From: CAZTZL01 sp964537715
GTDB lineage: Bacteria > Zhuqueibacterota > QNDG01 > DSAB01
DNA length: 60,271 nucleotides
NCBI GenBank assembly: GCA_964537715.1
Contig: CAZIAH010000009.1
Span: 1-60,271, forward strand
Direction: 5' to 3'
Under the pieces are notes generated by a model. That model searched no databases. It was not told the origin of the DNA and saw only the letters and a program-made list of their open reading frames with translations. Positions within the stretch are counted from its first letter, which is position 1. Each line of letters opens with the position of its first letter. This document shows positions 16,666 to 25,891 of the stretch, one piece after another. Made by a program: the position numbers and the translations under genes.

Positions 16666-17733
16666 ATGGAAACTACCTATCTGAAAGAATATCTAACTGA
16701 TTTACATCGATGCATCCGGTGCGCTTACTGTTTTGAAGGCTGTCCTGTTTTTAAAGAACTCGGCTGGGAAGTCGATGGCGCGAGAGGAAAAGTAGTTATC
16801 GCGTATGGATTGCTAACCGGAGATTTGGATGGTTCGGAATATATCACCGAGAAACTCTATCAATGCACGTTTTGTAAAGATTGTGTGGAAAGGTGTTCCG
16901 CCCATGTCTCCGTTCCGGATATCCTTGCAGCGGCCAGGGCCGATTTATTCAATGCAGGATATACCTATGAATCTCACGGCCAGCTTCTGGATAAAATCGA
17001 AAAAAGCGGGAATATATTTGGTAAAAAAATAGCAGCTCCACCTGCCAATGGAGAGAAAACCGTTCTGCTCGGCTGCAGGCTGCTCGAAAGAACAGAAGAC
17101 GGAAGAAAATACCTAACGATTCTTGAAAAACTTGGGATAAAACCAAGAACGTTCGAGGAAACGTGCTGCGGAATGCCATTTGCTGTTCTGGGCAATAAAA
17201 AAGGTTTTGCCAATCAGCAGAAAAAATTTAGAAACACTATACCTAATAAAAATGATGAAGTCATCTGTGTTTGCACAACCTGTGTATTTTTCATTCAGAA
17301 AAAATACCCGGAATTAAAAGCGAAATATATCATTGATGAAATTGTGGAGAGACTTCCCAAATATAAGGATAAAATTCGGAAAGTCAATAAAACGGTCACC
17401 TATCACGATCCCTGCAACGTTGCAAGGGGCTTGGATATGGTAGATGAGCCGAGATGGCTGCTCAAGGAAATCGGCGCTGAATTGGTTGAAATGGAAACGT
17501 ATGGTAAAGAAGCGGCGTGCTGCGGAGGCGGAGGCGGTTTGCTGGTTACTGACAAGGCATTGTCGGAAAAACTGGCAGCTCGGCGGGTTGACCAAGCCTT
17601 GAAAACGGGTGCAGAATATCTCGTGACGCTTTGTCCAACCTGTGAATTGAACCTTCGAAATGCAGCCAGCAAGTATAATGGCAGATTAACAGTGAAAAAT
17701 GTACTGGACTTGGTCTACGAAGCATTGGCTTAA
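16666..17733 (+). CDS. (Fe-S)-binding CCG-domain oxidoreductase subunit (GlcF/HdrD-like)
   Basis: A 355-residue electron-transfer subunit. Two [4Fe-4S] motifs are near the N-terminus (CIRCAYCFEGCP and CTFCKDCVERC). Two CCG domains follow, with TCCGMPF in the first and AACCGGGGGLL in the second; these hold the noncubane-type cluster in HdrB/HdrD. The closest functional analogues are glycolate oxidase GlcF, LutA and HdrD. No flavin subunit is adjacent, so its partner is elsewhere. It is the last gene of the long plus-strand run. Confidence 0.85.
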   Translation: METTYLKEYLTDLHRCIRCAYCFEGCPVFKELGWEVDGARGKVVIAYGLLTGDLDGSEYITEKLYQCTFCKDCVERCSAHVSVPDILAAARADLFNAGYTYESHGQLLDKIEKSGNIFGKKIAAPPANGEKTVLLGCRLLERTEDGRKYLTILEKLGIKPRTFEETCCGMPFAVLGNKKGFANQQKKFRNTIPNKNDEVICVCTTCVFFIQKKYPELKAKYIIDEIVERLPKYKDKIRKVNKTVTYHDPCNVARGLDMVDEPRWLLKEIGAELVEMETYGKEAACCGGGGGLLVTDKALSEKLAARRVDQALKTGAEYLVTLCPTCELNLRNAASKYNGRLTVKNVLDLVYEALA

Positions 17734-17951
17734 ATAAAAAACGGAACCTGTCATTATAGTTTTCTTTTTCAAAAATCGATTACCAAAATAGAAAAAAAAT
17801 GCAAATCAATTTGATTCTATTTATATTTTACATCAATCATTCGATCCTGGGATACAATTGATAATACAACGAATAAAAAAATCTAACCGCCAAATTGTTT
17901 TGCTATTTTCTTTTCTGGCTTGCAGAGAATTCAAGATTCTAATTTTTTTAC

Positions 17952-17980
17952 TTGATAACGATAAATTTATATCTTATATT
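17952..17980 (+). promoter_or_regulatory. Sigma70-type promoter of the metal-uptake unit
   Basis: In the otherwise gene-free 17734-18072, -35 TTGATA at 17952-17957 and -10 TATATT at 17975-17980 are separated by exactly 17 bases. The -10 overlaps the first operator box by two bases, and the second box lies just downstream, consistent with repression. It should drive the genes at 18073 and 18536. Confidence 0.65.
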
Positions 17981-18014
17981 AGACATGCCTAACTTTGTTA
18001 GCCGTATCTAACAA
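17979..18014 (+). promoter_or_regulatory. Two tandem TTAG-N6-CTAA operator boxes (DtxR/MntR-like)
   Basis: Box 1, TTAGACATGCCTAA, is at 17979-17992. Box 2, TTAGCCGTATCTAA, is at 17999-18012 and sits inside a perfect wider inverted repeat TTGTTAG...CTAACAA (17995-18014). Their starts are 20 bases apart, two helical turns, so two dimers could bind on one face. The half-site TTAG/CTAA is like that of DtxR/MntR/IdeR-type metal repressors. The box lies on the -10 region and start of transcription. Confidence 0.6.
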
Positions 18015-18072
18015 TAGACGGTTGTATGATTCTTAAAATTTCATCAAATTAACTTTATGAAATAATTAAAAA

Positions 18073-18438
18073 ATGAGATTTAAAAATCACCTAAAAACTT
18101 TCATTGCTATTTGCCTTTGTCTTGCATTGTTGGGTGCATTCTACAATGCATTTTTCAACTCGCACTTACACATCGACACAAACGGACGGATTATTGTTCA
18201 TAGCCATCCGTTTAATAGAACTCCCACTCAAAACAGTCCGCTTCCACAACACACTCATTCGAAAATAGAATTCCTATTGTACACTCTATTTTCGATGGCG
18301 GAATTCATTCTCTTTATTTTTCTTTTGAGATTTAATTTCAAAGAACCTTCTGGTTATTTGAAATTTCAGATTACCAAGAATATCAAATCAAATCCGCTCC
18401 TTTCCACTTTAATTCGTGCTCCTCCTTTGTCTGTTTAA
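18073..18438 (+). CDS. His-rich small membrane protein upstream of a TonB receptor
   Basis: A 121-residue protein. A membrane segment at about residues 8-28 is followed by a loop packed with His (SHLHIDTNG, IVHSHPF, QHTHSK), and a second segment lies at about 73-90. This could be a metal-binding periplasmic loop between two helices. I do not recognise a named family. Its place between a metal-repressor-like operator and a TonB-dependent receptor suggests a metal accessory role. A 97-base gap separates it from the receptor gene. Confidence 0.6.
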   Translation: MRFKNHLKTFIAICLCLALLGAFYNAFFNSHLHIDTNGRIIVHSHPFNRTPTQNSPLPQHTHSKIEFLLYTLFSMAEFILFIFLLRFNFKEPSGYLKFQITKNIKSNPLLSTLIRAPPLSV

Positions 18439-18535
18439 ACAACATTCAAATTCATAATTTTGATCCTTCAATTTCGCTCGTTGTACTGATTAAAGAGTGT
18501 TTACTTATATCCATTTAAATAAAGAAGAGTACGTT

Positions 18536-20845
18536 ATGAAAACTCAAAAACATTTTTGTATATTCGTTGCTACATTTCTCATCTTGTCATTATTTAATTC
18601 TATTACAGAATCTGAACCCGTTAAAGACCGTCTCATGACGGGAGAATTTCGGGGAAGGGTGTCGGACAGTGTTACTGGAAAACCCTTGATGGGTGTGAAT
18701 GTCTTTATCGAACACACAACCGTGGGAGCTACAGCAAATGCCAATGGAGAGTATCACATTCCCATGGTACCTTTGGGTGAACAATATGTTGCGGCCTCGA
18801 TGATCGGTTACAAAATGGAGCACAAAAAAGTCAACGTGTTCCCTGGTGAAACCACCGTCGTGGATTTCAAGCTAAAGCCTACCATCCTGGAGATGGGCGC
18901 CATCGTCGTCACGGGGACAGGAACGCCCCATATCTATGAGGACAATCCGGTAAGAACATCGGTAATCCCACGTCGACTGATTGAGCAGAAGCAATCAGCC
19001 AATTTAGCCGATGCGTTGAACTTCACGACCGGCGTCCGGGTAGAAAATGACTGCCAGAACTGCAATTTCTCACAGGTCCGAATTCTCGGCCTAGACGGTA
19101 AATATTCTCAAATCCTCATTGACGGCAATCCAATAGTCAGCAGTCTCGCCGGTGTGTACGGTCTGGAACAAATCCCCGAGGAGATGATTGATCAAATTGA
19201 AGTCGTTAAAGGTGGCGGTTCTTCCCTGTATGGCGGAGGAGCCGTGGCAGGCGTCATCAACCTGAGAACTCGCCGACCCGGAACGAATCAAGTTCGCTTA
19301 AGATATGCAGGATATTCCACAAAAGGGAAGATGGACCACCAAATCGGTGCAACAGCCGAATTTGTCAATACCACCGGCAACTCGGGAGGATTCGTCTTCG
19401 GATCTGCCCGACAGAGAACTCCCTACGACTATAACGACGACGACTACAGCGAACTGGGGGAATTGAAGAACGAATCCCTGGGTCTCAACTGGTATCTCAA
19501 ACTGCTGGAAACGGGTGAGTTTTATGTGCACCTGCACCGCATTCATGAGCAACGTCGCGGCGGCAACAAATTCAATCTCCCATATCACGAGGCACAAATC
19601 GCCGAAGCGGTGGAACACTGGCGCTGGGGAGGTACGTTTCGATGGGACCATCGGCCCAGTCCGTTATTCGATTATCGGCTATACTATTCGTTCGCTCTAT
19701 CCAAGAGAAAATCCTATTACGGTGGACTGGGGATAGAAACACCCACAGCCGAAGATTCAACAGCAGCCTTAGCCGCCTACGGAACCACTGATAACCCCCT
19801 GCATGTGGGAGGCACCCAGATGAACTATCGCATGGGCAATCAGCTTCTCACGGCAGGACTTCAGTATTCACGGGATGAGATTGACGATAAAGCCACTTCC
19901 AATCCACTATACTACATCAGCAATACGTATACCAATCTCGGGTTCTTCCTCCAAGACAACCTCTATTTCGGGAAAAACGAACAGGTAGAATTCGTCATCG
20001 GAGCTCGTGTCGATAAACATTCCGAAATTGACGACTGGATCATCAGTCCTCGCGTCAACGGTAAATTCCAGCTCGGCGGAGGTCTTGTACTAAGGACGGC
20101 CTACACCACAGGCTTCAAACCACCCCAGACATACGATGAGGATCTCCATCTCTGCGGTATCGCAGGAGACCAGAGAATCACACGGAATGGTGATGACCTG
20201 AAACCAGAAAAAAGCCACTCTGTCAGTGCAGGCTTCGAATTCCAGAATGTGATGGGTAAAATTCCCACGATGCTCGGAGTGACCGGTTTTTACACGAGCT
20301 TGAAGGATGCCTTTGCCGAGGAACACGTGGCTACGACGGAAGAAGCAGAAATCTGGGAGCGCATCAATCACGGCGGTGCCGAGGTGAAGGGAATCGAAAT
20401 CGATTTGGGTATACGCCCCCTCTCCCGCGTAGAATTCCGGGGTGGTCTGACATACAAGAAGAGCGAATACGACGAGGTACTGGAGGACTGGGGAACCACG
20501 AACTTCCTCAGAACTCCAGATTTATACGGCCACCTCTGGATGTCCATGGATGTCACCTCCGGCATCACCCTGTTTGCCGCCGGCAATTACACAGGAAAAG
20601 CCGATGTGCCCCACGAAGGCGAGGGCGTACTGAAAGAGAGCGATTCGTTCTTCGAAATCGATCTTGGCCTCACCCTTCGTATTCCTATGATTACGGATGT
20701 AAATGGCAAGTTGAATGTCGGGGTAAAAAACCTGACCGATGCATACCAGCAAGACTTGGACATCGGTGCCGAACGCGACCCGGCCTACGTGTACGGACCG
20801 AAACGACCAAGAACGATTTACGCCGGATTCGAGACGATGTTTTAG
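18536..20845 (+). CDS. TonB-dependent outer membrane receptor
   Basis: A 769-residue receptor. After a signal peptide comes a CarboxypepD-regulatory-like domain (GRVSDSVTGKPLMGVNVF), then the plug with IEVVKGGGSSLYGGGAVAGVINL, then a 22-strand-type barrel ending in Phe (AGFETMF). A CxxC pair (NDCQNCNF) is in the plug. The ATG at 18536 has an AAGAAGAG ribosome site and gives a proper signal; the longer frame from 18497 does not. The substrate is not identifiable from sequence, but the operator and His-rich neighbour suggest a metal or metal chelate. Confidence 0.85.
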   Translation: MKTQKHFCIFVATFLILSLFNSITESEPVKDRLMTGEFRGRVSDSVTGKPLMGVNVFIEHTTVGATANANGEYHIPMVPLGEQYVAASMIGYKMEHKKVNVFPGETTVVDFKLKPTILEMGAIVVTGTGTPHIYEDNPVRTSVIPRRLIEQKQSANLADALNFTTGVRVENDCQNCNFSQVRILGLDGKYSQILIDGNPIVSSLAGVYGLEQIPEEMIDQIEVVKGGGSSLYGGGAVAGVINLRTRRPGTNQVRLRYAGYSTKGKMDHQIGATAEFVNTTGNSGGFVFGSARQRTPYDYNDDDYSELGELKNESLGLNWYLKLLETGEFYVHLHRIHEQRRGGNKFNLPYHEAQIAEAVEHWRWGGTFRWDHRPSPLFDYRLYYSFALSKRKSYYGGLGIETPTAEDSTAALAAYGTTDNPLHVGGTQMNYRMGNQLLTAGLQYSRDEIDDKATSNPLYYISNTYTNLGFFLQDNLYFGKNEQVEFVIGARVDKHSEIDDWIISPRVNGKFQLGGGLVLRTAYTTGFKPPQTYDEDLHLCGIAGDQRITRNGDDLKPEKSHSVSAGFEFQNVMGKIPTMLGVTGFYTSLKDAFAEEHVATTEEAEIWERINHGGAEVKGIEIDLGIRPLSRVEFRGGLTYKKSEYDEVLEDWGTTNFLRTPDLYGHLWMSMDVTSGITLFAAGNYTGKADVPHEGEGVLKESDSFFEIDLGLTLRIPMITDVNGKLNVGVKNLTDAYQQDLDIGAERDPAYVYGPKRPRTIYAGFETMF

Positions 20846-20857
20846 ACCCATGTGTAC

Positions 20858-21010
20858 CAGGTATCAGGCATTTCCGAAGTGCTTGATACCTGTAAGCAAA
20901 GCTTAAGCTCCCGCCCGCCAATCTTTTTGACGGGCAATCCCATTGATTTTGTGGAGGTTGTTTCGGCATCCCGATATTCTATTTAGAAATACTTATTGAA
21001 TAATCGGGAT
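20858..21010. repeat. Palindromic repeats in gene-free 20846-21197
   Basis: Three inverted repeats occupy this intergenic stretch. CAGGTATCA at 20858-20866 pairs perfectly with TGATACCTG at 20884-20892. Around 20911-20935, GCCCGCCAA pairs with TTGACGGGC with one mismatch. ATCCCGAT at 20968-20975 pairs with ATCGGGAT at 21003-21010. No T-tract follows, so they are not classical terminators. The third resembles the palindromes at 28547-28701. The rest, 21011-21197, is AT-rich with no feature I can support. Confidence 0.55.
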
Positions 21011-21197
21011 CTCTCCCAAAGACAGCCTTTTATTACTTTCTAGACTGCTCTCAATTATAAAAATGAGATTTAAATTTATCGGTCTGTTCATTTTTTGCTT
21101 GGAATTTCAAAGGAAGTACATTATATTATTTGCCCTTTGGATTGGCAGAAAAAATAGTTATTTTTGATAAAACAGTAAGGAAAAGCAACAGCAGAAA

Positions 21198-23282
21198 ATG
21201 GTTAAAAATATTCAAATCGAAAATATGCGAAATATCGGAATCAGTGCGCATATCGATTCCGGTAAGACAACGCTGACCGAACGGATTTTGTTCTATACAC
21301 AGAAAATCCACGCGATTCACGAAGTGCGCGGCAAAGATGGTGTGGGTGCCAAAATGGATTCCATGGAACTGGAGCGGGAACGCGGCATCACCATCGCTTC
21401 TGCTTCGACCAATGTGGATTGGAAAAAACATTCGATCAACATTATCGATACGCCCGGCCACGTGGATTTTACCGTGGAAGTGGAACGCTCTCTCCGTGTC
21501 CTTGACGGGGCGGTTCTTGTCCTCTGCGCAGCAGGCGGTGTTCAGTCTCAGTCGATCACCGTAGATCGTCAGATGAACCGTTACAAAGTTCCGAGAATCG
21601 CTTTTGTCAACAAATGCGACCGCATGGGCGCTGATCCCGAAAAAGTCATCCAGCAGCTCAAGGACAAACTCAATCACAATGCTGTTCAGATGCAGATTCC
21701 CATCGACCTTGAAGACAAATTCAAGGGCGTGGTTGATCTGATTCGGATGAAAGCCTATTACTTTGATGGACCAAACGGAGAAAACATACGCACCGAAGAA
21801 ATCCCCGATGATCTTTTGAAAAAAGCAAAAGAAAAACGGGACATACTTTTGGATGCGGTTTCCATGTTCAGCGACGAATTGATGGAAGCCTATCTTGAAG
21901 ATAAAGCGACCGAAGAAATGATTTACAAGGCTGTTCGCAAAGGAACCCTTTCCTTGCAGATGACACCGGTGTTTATCGGATCGGCTGTCAAGAACAAGGG
22001 TGTCCAGCCGTTGCTTGACGGTATCATTCAATATCTTCCTTCCCCGAAAGAAGTGACCAATATCGCGCTCGACCGGAAAAATGACGAAGCCGAAGTTGTG
22101 CTCGAACCCAGACCGGACAAGCCGCTCGTCATGCTCGCATTTAAGCTGGACGACACCCAGTTTGGTCAATTGACTTACGTTCGAATTTATCAGGGTCGGC
22201 TGGCAAAAGGGGATGAAATTGTCAATTCCAGAAACAATCAGAAAATCCGGATAGGCCGATTGATTCGAATGCACGCCGATGAAATGGAAGACATTACTTC
22301 TGCGGAAGCCGGCGATATCGTCGCTTTATTCGGTGTGGACTGCGCTTCGGGAGACACCTTTACATCCGGGGATGTGAACTACTCCATGACCTCCATGCAT
22401 GTTCCTTCTCCTGTGATTTCTCTCTCCGTCAAACCGAAAAACAACAAATCATCAGAAAATATGGCCAAAGCCCTGAATCGTTTCTGCAAGGAAGATCCTA
22501 CGTTTCAAACCTTCGTGGACCCGGAAACCAACGATACGATCATCCGGGGCATGGGCGAGCTTCATCTGGATGTTTACGTGGAACGCATGCGGCGGGAATA
22601 TCGTGTCGAGTTGGAAACCGGAGCACCTCAGGTGGCCTATCGGGAAAGCATTTCCCAAGCCTCGAATTTTACTTACACGCACAAGAAACAAACCGGCGGT
22701 GCCGGCCAATTCGGCAAAGTCATGGGAATCATGGAACCCGATCATGAGGAAGAATTCGAATTTGTGAATGAAGTCAAAGGCGGTAACATTCCGTCCGAGT
22801 ACATCCCCTCCTGTGAAAAAGGGTTCAAAGCCTGTCTGGATAAGGGAACCTTGATCGGCTTCCCGATCGTGGGTGTCAAAATCACGCTTCAGGACGGCCA
22901 ATACCATCCCGTGGATTCCTCGGATGTGGCCTTCCAGCAAGCAGCCATCGGCGCATTCCGTGAAACCTATTTCAAATGCAAGCCCGTCGTTCTGGAACCG
23001 GTTATGCGGGTGTGCTTGGAAATCCCTTCGGAGTTTCAGGGCGCAGTTCTGGGAACCATCAATCAGAGACGCGGCATCGTATTGAGCGCGGTAGAAGATC
23101 GGAATTTTACCGTGATCGAGGCGGAAGTACCCCTCAGCGAAATGTTTGGCTATTCTACCGTTCTGCGGTCAGCCACCCAGGGAAAGGCGGAATTCACCAT
23201 GGAATTTTCACAGTACAAGAAAGTTCCGGAATCCATTGCCGAACAGCTCAAGAAGGAATTCGAGGAAAAGAAAAAATCATAA
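21198..23282 (+). CDS. fusA: Translation elongation factor G, mitochondrial/spd type
   Basis: A 694-residue translational GTPase that moves tRNA and mRNA on the ribosome. G1 is AHIDSGKTT (residues 17-25), where most bacterial EF-G has a HVDAGKTT-type loop; G3 is DTPGHVDF and G4 is NKCD. The AHIDSGKTT form together with ERGITIASA marks the mitochondrial EFG1/spd clade. In species with spd pairs, one copy does translocation and another recycling. There is no str operon around it, so this may be one of two EF-G copies. Near-full family length. Confidence 0.9.
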   Translation: MVKNIQIENMRNIGISAHIDSGKTTLTERILFYTQKIHAIHEVRGKDGVGAKMDSMELERERGITIASASTNVDWKKHSINIIDTPGHVDFTVEVERSLRVLDGAVLVLCAAGGVQSQSITVDRQMNRYKVPRIAFVNKCDRMGADPEKVIQQLKDKLNHNAVQMQIPIDLEDKFKGVVDLIRMKAYYFDGPNGENIRTEEIPDDLLKKAKEKRDILLDAVSMFSDELMEAYLEDKATEEMIYKAVRKGTLSLQMTPVFIGSAVKNKGVQPLLDGIIQYLPSPKEVTNIALDRKNDEAEVVLEPRPDKPLVMLAFKLDDTQFGQLTYVRIYQGRLAKGDEIVNSRNNQKIRIGRLIRMHADEMEDITSAEAGDIVALFGVDCASGDTFTSGDVNYSMTSMHVPSPVISLSVKPKNNKSSENMAKALNRFCKEDPTFQTFVDPETNDTIIRGMGELHLDVYVERMRREYRVELETGAPQVAYRESISQASNFTYTHKKQTGGAGQFGKVMGIMEPDHEEEFEFVNEVKGGNIPSEYIPSCEKGFKACLDKGTLIGFPIVGVKITLQDGQYHPVDSSDVAFQQAAIGAFRETYFKCKPVVLEPVMRVCLEIPSEFQGAVLGTINQRRGIVLSAVEDRNFTVIEAEVPLSEMFGYSTVLRSATQGKAEFTMEFSQYKKVPESIAEQLKKEFEEKKKS

Positions 23283-23367
23283 TTAGGGACTGGAAACTAT
23301 AAACCTGAAACTTGCGACTTGAAACCAGTAACTAACTACTATCAATTAGAAAATTGAGGAAATATAA

Positions 23368-24078
23368 ATGCTGAAAAACGAACTGATCCAGAAAAGTCCA
23401 ATACGGGTTTTCGAGAAATCCATTCACGGGGGATTGGGCAAGGGCAATCTGGGAGCCATCACAGCACGAAAAGGGGTCGGTAAAACAGCCTGTCTGGCAC
23501 ATGTTGCCATCGACAAGATGTTGCAGGGACAACAGGTACTTCATATTTCCTTTGCCGATGATCCGTCTCATATCCGAAGCTGGTATCGTCAGGTATTTGA
23601 TGAAGTCGCCAAACAGTATAAATTGGAAGACGCTCTGGATGTATTTGATGAACTTGTGCATCACCGGCTGATCATGCATTTCAAACAAAATGACGTGACT
23701 TTCGAAAAAATCCGGGACAACATTCAGCAGGTTGAAAAAGGAACGAACTTTAAACCGGAAATTATCATTGTGGATGGATGCGATTTCGAAAACGTAACGG
23801 GTAATATGCTGTCAAACTGGAAAAAATTGGCCGTGGATCAACACACAGCCATCTGGTTTGCTGCTGTCCTGCACCGGGAAAATTTGCAGATGGATGAGCG
23901 AGGCATTCCGGCACCCGTAAATCAGTTCACGGATTTTTTCTCTGTGATCATCATGCTCGAACCCATGCAGGATTATATCAACATGAGACTGTTGAAAGAC
24001 CACGATTCCACTGATCTGGAAGAATTGCATGTCAAACTCGATCCAAAAACCCTGTTAATATCAAATCACCGCATTTGA
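23368..24078 (+). CDS. RecA/KaiC-like P-loop ATPase
   Basis: A 236-residue P-loop protein. Walker A is ARKGVGKTA (about residues 33-41) and a Walker B-like IIIVDG is near residue 132. It resembles RecA-fold cytoplasmic proteins of unknown task. It follows EF-G; the 85-base gap contains a low-complexity stretch of CTxGAAACT-like units. It has no detectable DNA-binding tail. Function unknown; association with translation is only positional. Confidence 0.65.
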   Translation: MLKNELIQKSPIRVFEKSIHGGLGKGNLGAITARKGVGKTACLAHVAIDKMLQGQQVLHISFADDPSHIRSWYRQVFDEVAKQYKLEDALDVFDELVHHRLIMHFKQNDVTFEKIRDNIQQVEKGTNFKPEIIIVDGCDFENVTGNMLSNWKKLAVDQHTAIWFAAVLHRENLQMDERGIPAPVNQFTDFFSVIIMLEPMQDYINMRLLKDHDSTDLEELHVKLDPKTLLISNHRI

Positions 24079-24195
24079 ACGATGCGAATGGAAATTCGGT
24101 AGGCAAGTTAAAAACAACATTCATTCTGTTACATTTCCTGAATAATTTTTTACTTCATACAATAATTCCTGTTTCAATTCGTCTCAATAGATGAA

Positions 24196-24744
24196 ATGGA
24201 GACAGCATTGACATTGAATATCGGGAAAGTATTCGACAAGGAACGCAGTCGATTGCTCGGTTTTATCCGTAACCGGGTGAACAATCCGGAAGACGCCGAG
24301 GACATTCTTCAGGATGTGTTTTATTCGGCCATCCAGGGAACCAGTATCACCGAACCGGTTGAAAACATCCTTGGCTGGATATATACCGTAGCGCGGAATA
24401 AAATCATCGACTGGTATCGTAAGAAACGCCTTCCGCACATTGCAATCGAGAACGTTTCATCGGATACTTCACTCGAACATCTCCTATCGGACAGTGAGCT
24501 GCATCCCGAGAAAATGTTTTATGGAAAGTTGATTCTCGAAGAAATCGAAGAATGCATCGAAGAACTTCCGGAAAAACAGAAGGAAGTCATCATCCTGCAG
24601 ATGATCGAGGGCAAAACCTTCAAGGAAATTTCTGAAATAACGGGCGAATCGATCAATACACTGCTTTCACGAAAAAGATATGCCGTTGCCGCTCTCCAGC
24701 AAAGATTGAAAGAAATCAAAGAAATAATGGACGAATTCGAATAG
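24196..24744 (+). CDS. ECF-type RNA polymerase sigma factor
   Basis: A 182-residue sigma70-family factor with region 2 (NNPEDAEDILQDVFYSAI, then ILGWIYTVARNKIIDWYRK) and region 4 (LPEKQKEVIILQMIEGKTFKEIS). The linker is that of an ECF factor. No classical anti-sigma gene with a zinc domain is next to it; instead a small membrane protein starts nine bases after the stop, a known arrangement in this group. Its regulon cannot be read from this window. Confidence 0.85.
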   Translation: METALTLNIGKVFDKERSRLLGFIRNRVNNPEDAEDILQDVFYSAIQGTSITEPVENILGWIYTVARNKIIDWYRKKRLPHIAIENVSSDTSLEHLLSDSELHPEKMFYGKLILEEIEECIEELPEKQKEVIILQMIEGKTFKEISEITGESINTLLSRKRYAVAALQQRLKEIKEIMDEFE

Positions 24745-24753
24745 GAGGAAACC

Positions 24754-25089
24754 ATGTTTAAAAGAATCGGGAAAATCATACTGATGATTTTCGGAGGCCT
24801 CTGCATCGGTGTGGTCATGGCCTTTGTTTTCGGGTGGATTGTCATGCTACTCTGGAACTGGCTGATGCCTTCGATTTTTGGAGTAACCACAATCACATTC
24901 TGGCAGGCCTGGGGCCTGGCCGTACTTGCAAATCTGCTCTTTAAAGCCGGGCACGGCTTCAAACATGATCATGGGGATCATTTTCATTCCAATTGCAGCT
25001 GGAAACAGACATTCAAAGAGAAGATGAAAAAACATTTCGGAGAAGAATCTTCTGATTCATCTTCTGCCGAAAAAGCCAATCCCTCTTAA
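24754..25089 (+). CDS. Small membrane protein linked to the ECF sigma factor
   Basis: A 111-residue protein with two membrane segments (about residues 7-28 and 44-65). The cytoplasmic C-terminus carries a His-rich stretch GHGFKHDHGDHFHS and an acidic Ser-rich end. It lacks the zinc anti-sigma motif HxxxCxxC. The close spacing to the sigma gene suggests co-regulation, and it may respond to metal or membrane state; this is inference. Confidence 0.65.
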   Translation: MFKRIGKIILMIFGGLCIGVVMAFVFGWIVMLLWNWLMPSIFGVTTITFWQAWGLAVLANLLFKAGHGFKHDHGDHFHSNCSWKQTFKEKMKKHFGEESSDSSSAEKANPS

Positions 25090-25096
25090 CAGATTG

Positions 25097-25137
25097 GACG
25101 CGATGGAGTCCGCTCGAAAAGCGGGCTCCATCACGTC
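25097..25137 (+). terminator. Stem-loop after the sigma/membrane protein pair
   Basis: GACGCGATGGAGTCCGCTCG pairs with a complementary arm ending CTCCATCACGTC through a 17-base stem with a G-U pair and an AAAA loop. No U-tract follows, so it is a weak intrinsic terminator or a transcript-stabilising hairpin. Its ATGGAGTCCG core is shared with the terminator at 30926. Confidence 0.55.
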
Positions 25138-25207
25138 TATCATTGATCAAACGATTTTATTTCAATAAATCGATAACCGGTGATTACATAATAATAAGGA
25201 TAGTTTC

Positions 25208-25843
25208 ATGATACAAAGAATTCCTCATCCGGATGAAAGTGTTCCGGTGATGCGCGATCCAAATGAATATTATGACAAGCTCAAAAAACGTTCACAGGTG
25301 CAATTCAAACCTTTTCTGAAATTGCTCAATATGTTGAACGGACACGGACGATATTTGGAAATCGGCGCGGGTCCCGGCATTCTGGCATCCGCAATAGCGA
25401 ACCGTTTTCCGAACGCGCAAATCAAAGCGCTTGAACTTTATCCGGATATGATCGAACTTGGAGAAAAACACATCAAAGAAGCAGGAATAAAAAATCGAAT
25501 CGAATTTGTTCAGGGCAATGTGGAAGACGAGGTTTTCATGTCATCACTCGGACAATTCGATCTGGTCTATTCCACCTTCTCTCTGCACCACTGGAAAAAT
25601 CCGGAACAGGCCCTGCGTCTCATGGTGAATGCGGTCGATCAAAATGGAACATTAATGATCTTTGATTTCAAGCGAGTCTGGTGGTTGTATATTCATCCAA
25701 AACACAATGGATTTCTGGATTCCGTCCGTGCATCCTATCTTCCGAAAGAAATGAAAAGAATGTTCAAAAATGTTGGAATCCAGAATTTTAAAATCCAGAC
25801 ACCCTTCCCCTTTTTCTGGCAGATCATCACAATTCAAAAATAA
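25208..25843 (+). CDS. Class I SAM-dependent methyltransferase (4)
   Basis: A 211-residue methyltransferase. Motif I is YLEIGAGPGILASAIA, followed by ALELYPDMIE and NVEDEVF, then DLVYSTFSLHHWKNPEQ typical of Methyltransf_11/25. The C-terminal part is basic. It stands alone between the sigma unit and a MITE-like repeat. Substrate unknown. Confidence 0.8.
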   Translation: MIQRIPHPDESVPVMRDPNEYYDKLKKRSQVQFKPFLKLLNMLNGHGRYLEIGAGPGILASAIANRFPNAQIKALELYPDMIELGEKHIKEAGIKNRIEFVQGNVEDEVFMSSLGQFDLVYSTFSLHHWKNPEQALRLMVNAVDQNGTLMIFDFKRVWWLYIHPKHNGFLDSVRASYLPKEMKRMFKNVGIQNFKIQTPFPFFWQIITIQK

Positions 25844-25891
25844 ACCCTTTCAAAAGTTATCTGTTGACTTTCTTGTTAAAAAACCACTATA

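Noticed and set aside
21126..22274. 382-residue minus-strand frame antisense to EF-G
   Set aside because: Composition is that of the complement of a conserved gene; no family motif.
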